Positions 4,922-6,279 of a stretch of DNA of 6,279 bases are shown piece by piece. The notes below the pieces were generated by a model that saw only the letters and a program-made list of their open reading frames with translations, was not told where the DNA came from and searched no databases. The position numbers were made by a program, and so were the translations under genes. Within the stretch, counting starts at the first letter, position 1, and every line of letters begins with the position of its first letter. The DNA is from an uncultured Collinsella sp. Its GTDB lineage: Bacteria > Actinomycetota > Coriobacteriia > Coriobacteriales > Coriobacteriaceae. Where the stretch lies: positions 1-6,279 of the forward strand of contig URIJ01000123.1 of NCBI GenBank assembly GCA_900547835.1, written 5' to 3'.

Positions 4922-6279
4922 GTTCTTCTCCTTCGCCTCCGCGATCTGGATGCGTTTGTTCCATTGAGCTGCGACTGCCAGGCGCTCGTCTTGGGCGCGA
5001 CGGCGGGCGCTTTCGGCGCGCGACTTGGCCAGCAGCTCTCGGCCGCACGGCAGCACGTCGAGCGTGGCAAAGTAATCGCCCGGGCGCTCGGCGCGGCGGA
5101 TGAGGTCGGCCGCGCCATCGGGGCGCAGCAGGACCTCGGCCGAGCGCAGCCGTCCGTTGTAGTTGTAGCCCATGGAGTAGCCATGCGCACCGGTATCGTG
5201 GATTACAAGCAGGTCACCCATGTCGATATGCGGCAGCTCGCGATCGATAGCGAACTTGTCGTTGTTCTCGCATAGGTTGCCCGTGATGTCATAGGTGTTC
5301 GTGACGGACGCTGTGGCCTTGTCGGCGCCGCCCGGCTGACCCATTACCGTAATGTGGTGGTAGGCGCCATACATGGCAGGGCGAATCAAATCGACGGCGC
5401 TTGCATCGACACCGATATAGTCCTTGTAGATCTGCTTCTCGTGGATGGCCTTGGTGACCAGGCAGCCGTAGGGGCCCATCATAAAGCGGCCCATCTCGGT
5501 GCAGATCGCCACATCGCCCATGCCGGCGGGAACCAGGATCTCGTCGTAGGCCGCGTGTACACCCTCGCCGATGGCGTGGATGTCATTGGCCTGCTGCTCG
5601 GGCAGGTAGGGGATACCCACACCGCCGGACAGATTGATAAAGGCGACATGTGCACCGGTCTCGCGCTCCAGGCGCACGGCAAGTTCAAAGAGGATTCGCG
5701 CGAGCTTGGGGTAGTAATCGTTGGTGACGGTGTTGCTGGCAAGGAAGGCATGGATGCCAAAGTCCTCGGCGCCCTTGGCCTTGAGCATGCGGAAGGCATC
5801 AAAGAGCTGCTCGGTGGTCATGCCGTACTTGGAATCGCCCGGGTTGTCCATAATGCCGTTGGAAAGCTGGAACAGGCCGCCCGGGTTAAAACGGCAGCTC
5901 ACCGTCTTGGGGATGGGTCCCGCGACGCGCTCGTAAAACTCAATGTGGCTGATATCGTCGAAGTTGACGATGGCGCCCAGCTTGTCGGCAAGCTCAAAGT
6001 CTGCCGCCGGCGTGTCGTTGGACGAGAACATGATGTCATGGCCGGTGATGCCCAGCGAGCGGGCGATCATGAGCTCGGTATAGCTCGAGCAATCGCAGCC
6101 GCAGCCGTATTCGTTGAGAATTGAGATAAGGGCCGGGTTGGGGTTGGCCTTGACGGCAAAGTACTCCTTAAACCCCGGGTTCCACGCAAAGGCGTCGCGC
6201 ACTTCTTGCATGTTGCGGCGGATACCCGCCTCGTCGTATAGATGAAACGGCGTGGGGAACTGCTCGACGATATGCTCGA
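4031..6279 (-). CDS. lysA: Diaminopimelate decarboxylase (LysA) in frame with DapA; 5' end outside window
   Basis: LysA decarboxylates meso-diaminopimelate to lysine using PLP. The frame runs off the right edge: TPFHLYDEAGIRRN, a conserved early motif, lies upstream of the first visible Met (6211), so that Met is internal. Counting from it, the PLP lysine is Lys21 (YFAVKANPNP), the phosphate-binding glycine block is SGGVGIPY (195-202), and the EMGRFMMGPYG block spans 239-249. VDASAVDLIRPAMYGAYHH covers 268-286, the active-site CENND is at 314-318 and the C-terminal GAHGYSMGYNYNGRLRSAEVL at 341-361. LysA similarity ends near residue 385 (FATLD). A charged, probably helical linker (386-430) continues without a stop into the full DapA sequence at residue 431. 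The reading is therefore a LysA-DapA fusion, unless the ribosome mainly starts dapA internally. The LysA call is firm; that a fused protein is actually made is inference. Confidence 0.85.
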   Translation of the reverse strand, partial: EHIVEQFPTPFHLYDEAGIRRNMQEVRDAFAWNPGFKEYFAVKANPNPALISILNEYGCGCDCSSYTELMIARSLGITGHDIMFSSNDTPAADFELADKLGAIVNFDDISHIEFYERVAGPIPKTVSCRFNPGGLFQLSNGIMDNPGDSKYGMTTEQLFDAFRMLKAKGAEDFGIHAFLASNTVTNDYYPKLARILFELAVRLERETGAHVAFINLSGGVGIPYLPEQQANDIHAIGEGVHAAYDEILVPAGMGDVAICTEMGRFMMGPYGCLVTKAIHEKQIYKDYIGVDASAVDLIRPAMYGAYHHITVMGQPGGADKATASVTNTYDITGNLCENNDKFAIDRELPHIDMGDLLVIHDTGAHGYSMGYNYNGRLRSAEVLLRPDGAADLIRRAERPGDYFATLDVLPCGRELLAKSRAESARRRAQDERLAVAAQWNKRIQIAEAKEKNMDIRNLEGSTVALVTPFKKDGSVDFDALERLIDFHLQNGTDAILTLGTTGESATMTDDEDNSVVAAVVKQVAGRIPVIAGSGSNSTQTMLTKSLTYQGLGADGLLLITPYYNKSNEEGIYQHFKTVADAVDIPCILYNIPGRCGCGISERNVERLAAHPNIMGIKEASGNVAYAAKIAHLLSDDFRMYSGEDALTVPLMSLGASGTISVWADVQPQLVHDMCRAYLDGDVERARDIQIAGQPLINALFSEVNPIPVKEALAQMGMIEANYRMPLCPMADDTRSALTDALKGAGLLD
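4048..4054 (-). promoter_or_regulatory. Shine-Dalgarno supporting the TTG start of dapB
   Basis: AAGGGAG lies inside the 3' end of dapA, 9 nt before the TTG at 4038. It supports the non-ATG start, and with the 8-bp overlap (dapA TAA at 4031-4033, dapB TTG at 4036-4038) it suggests coupled translation. Confidence 0.75.
4928..4934 (-). promoter_or_regulatory. Internal Shine-Dalgarno of dapA inside the lysA-dapA frame
   Basis: GAAGGAG, 6 nt before the ATG at 4921. It is also read as codons of the linker (ending AEAKEKN). Its near-ideal strength and spacing suggest that dapA was, or still is, a separately initiated gene. Confidence 0.75.

Noticed and set aside
5354..6124. 256-codon plus-strand frame antisense to lysA
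   Set aside because: Shadow frame over conserved LysA motifs; low-complexity composition.
6209..6211. ATG at 6211 as the lysA start
   Set aside because: Conserved LysA residues (TPFHLYDEAGI) continue in frame upstream to the window edge, so the true start is outside.

Overview
This window looks like chromosomal DNA of a high-GC Gram-positive gut bacterium. The closest fit is Coriobacteriia (Collinsella or a relative), judging from GC-rich codon use, long antisense shadow frames, and the protein types. That assignment is inference from the sequence alone.

Layout. (1) Plus strand, 8-1168: a DUF2974/Mbeg1-like alpha/beta-hydrolase. (2) 1169-1279: a short intergenic region with a 9-bp inverted repeat around an ...AACCTGTCCCC... 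core and a weak promoter candidate. (3) Plus strand, 1280-2284: an NdpA/YejK-like nucleoid-associated protein, closed by a strong hairpin terminator whose T-runs could serve both strands. (4) 2342-2538: the convergent intergenic region, which holds an elaborate plus-strand structured element (2397-2495) and a separate perfect 12-bp hairpin. (5) Minus strand, 6279 to 2539: a lysine/diaminopimelate operon read lysA-dapA-dapB-dapH. lysA runs off the right edge of the window.

The four lysine enzymes belong to the acetylase variant of the diaminopimelate pathway. DapA condenses aspartate semialdehyde with pyruvate, DapB reduces the product, DapH N-acetylates tetrahydrodipicolinate, and LysA decarboxylates meso-diaminopimelate to lysine. 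The acetyl-aminotransferase, the deacetylase and the epimerase are not in the window. The genes are tightly packed: dapA and dapB overlap by 8 bp, dapB and dapH are 39 bp apart, and each internal start has a good Shine-Dalgarno sequence.

Two things stand out. First, the 2397-2495 element folds by eye into one long hairpin: a perfect 15-bp base stem, then a helix in which four tandem G.A/A.G mismatches alternate with Watson-Crick pairs, capped by a 6-bp stem. The G.A pairs can form only on the plus strand, which suggests a structured RNA or single-stranded DNA element. Second, lysA and dapA share one uninterrupted reading frame with no stop between them, although dapA keeps its own strong ribosome binding site. 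The result is a LysA-DapA fusion, a translationally nested gene pair, or both.
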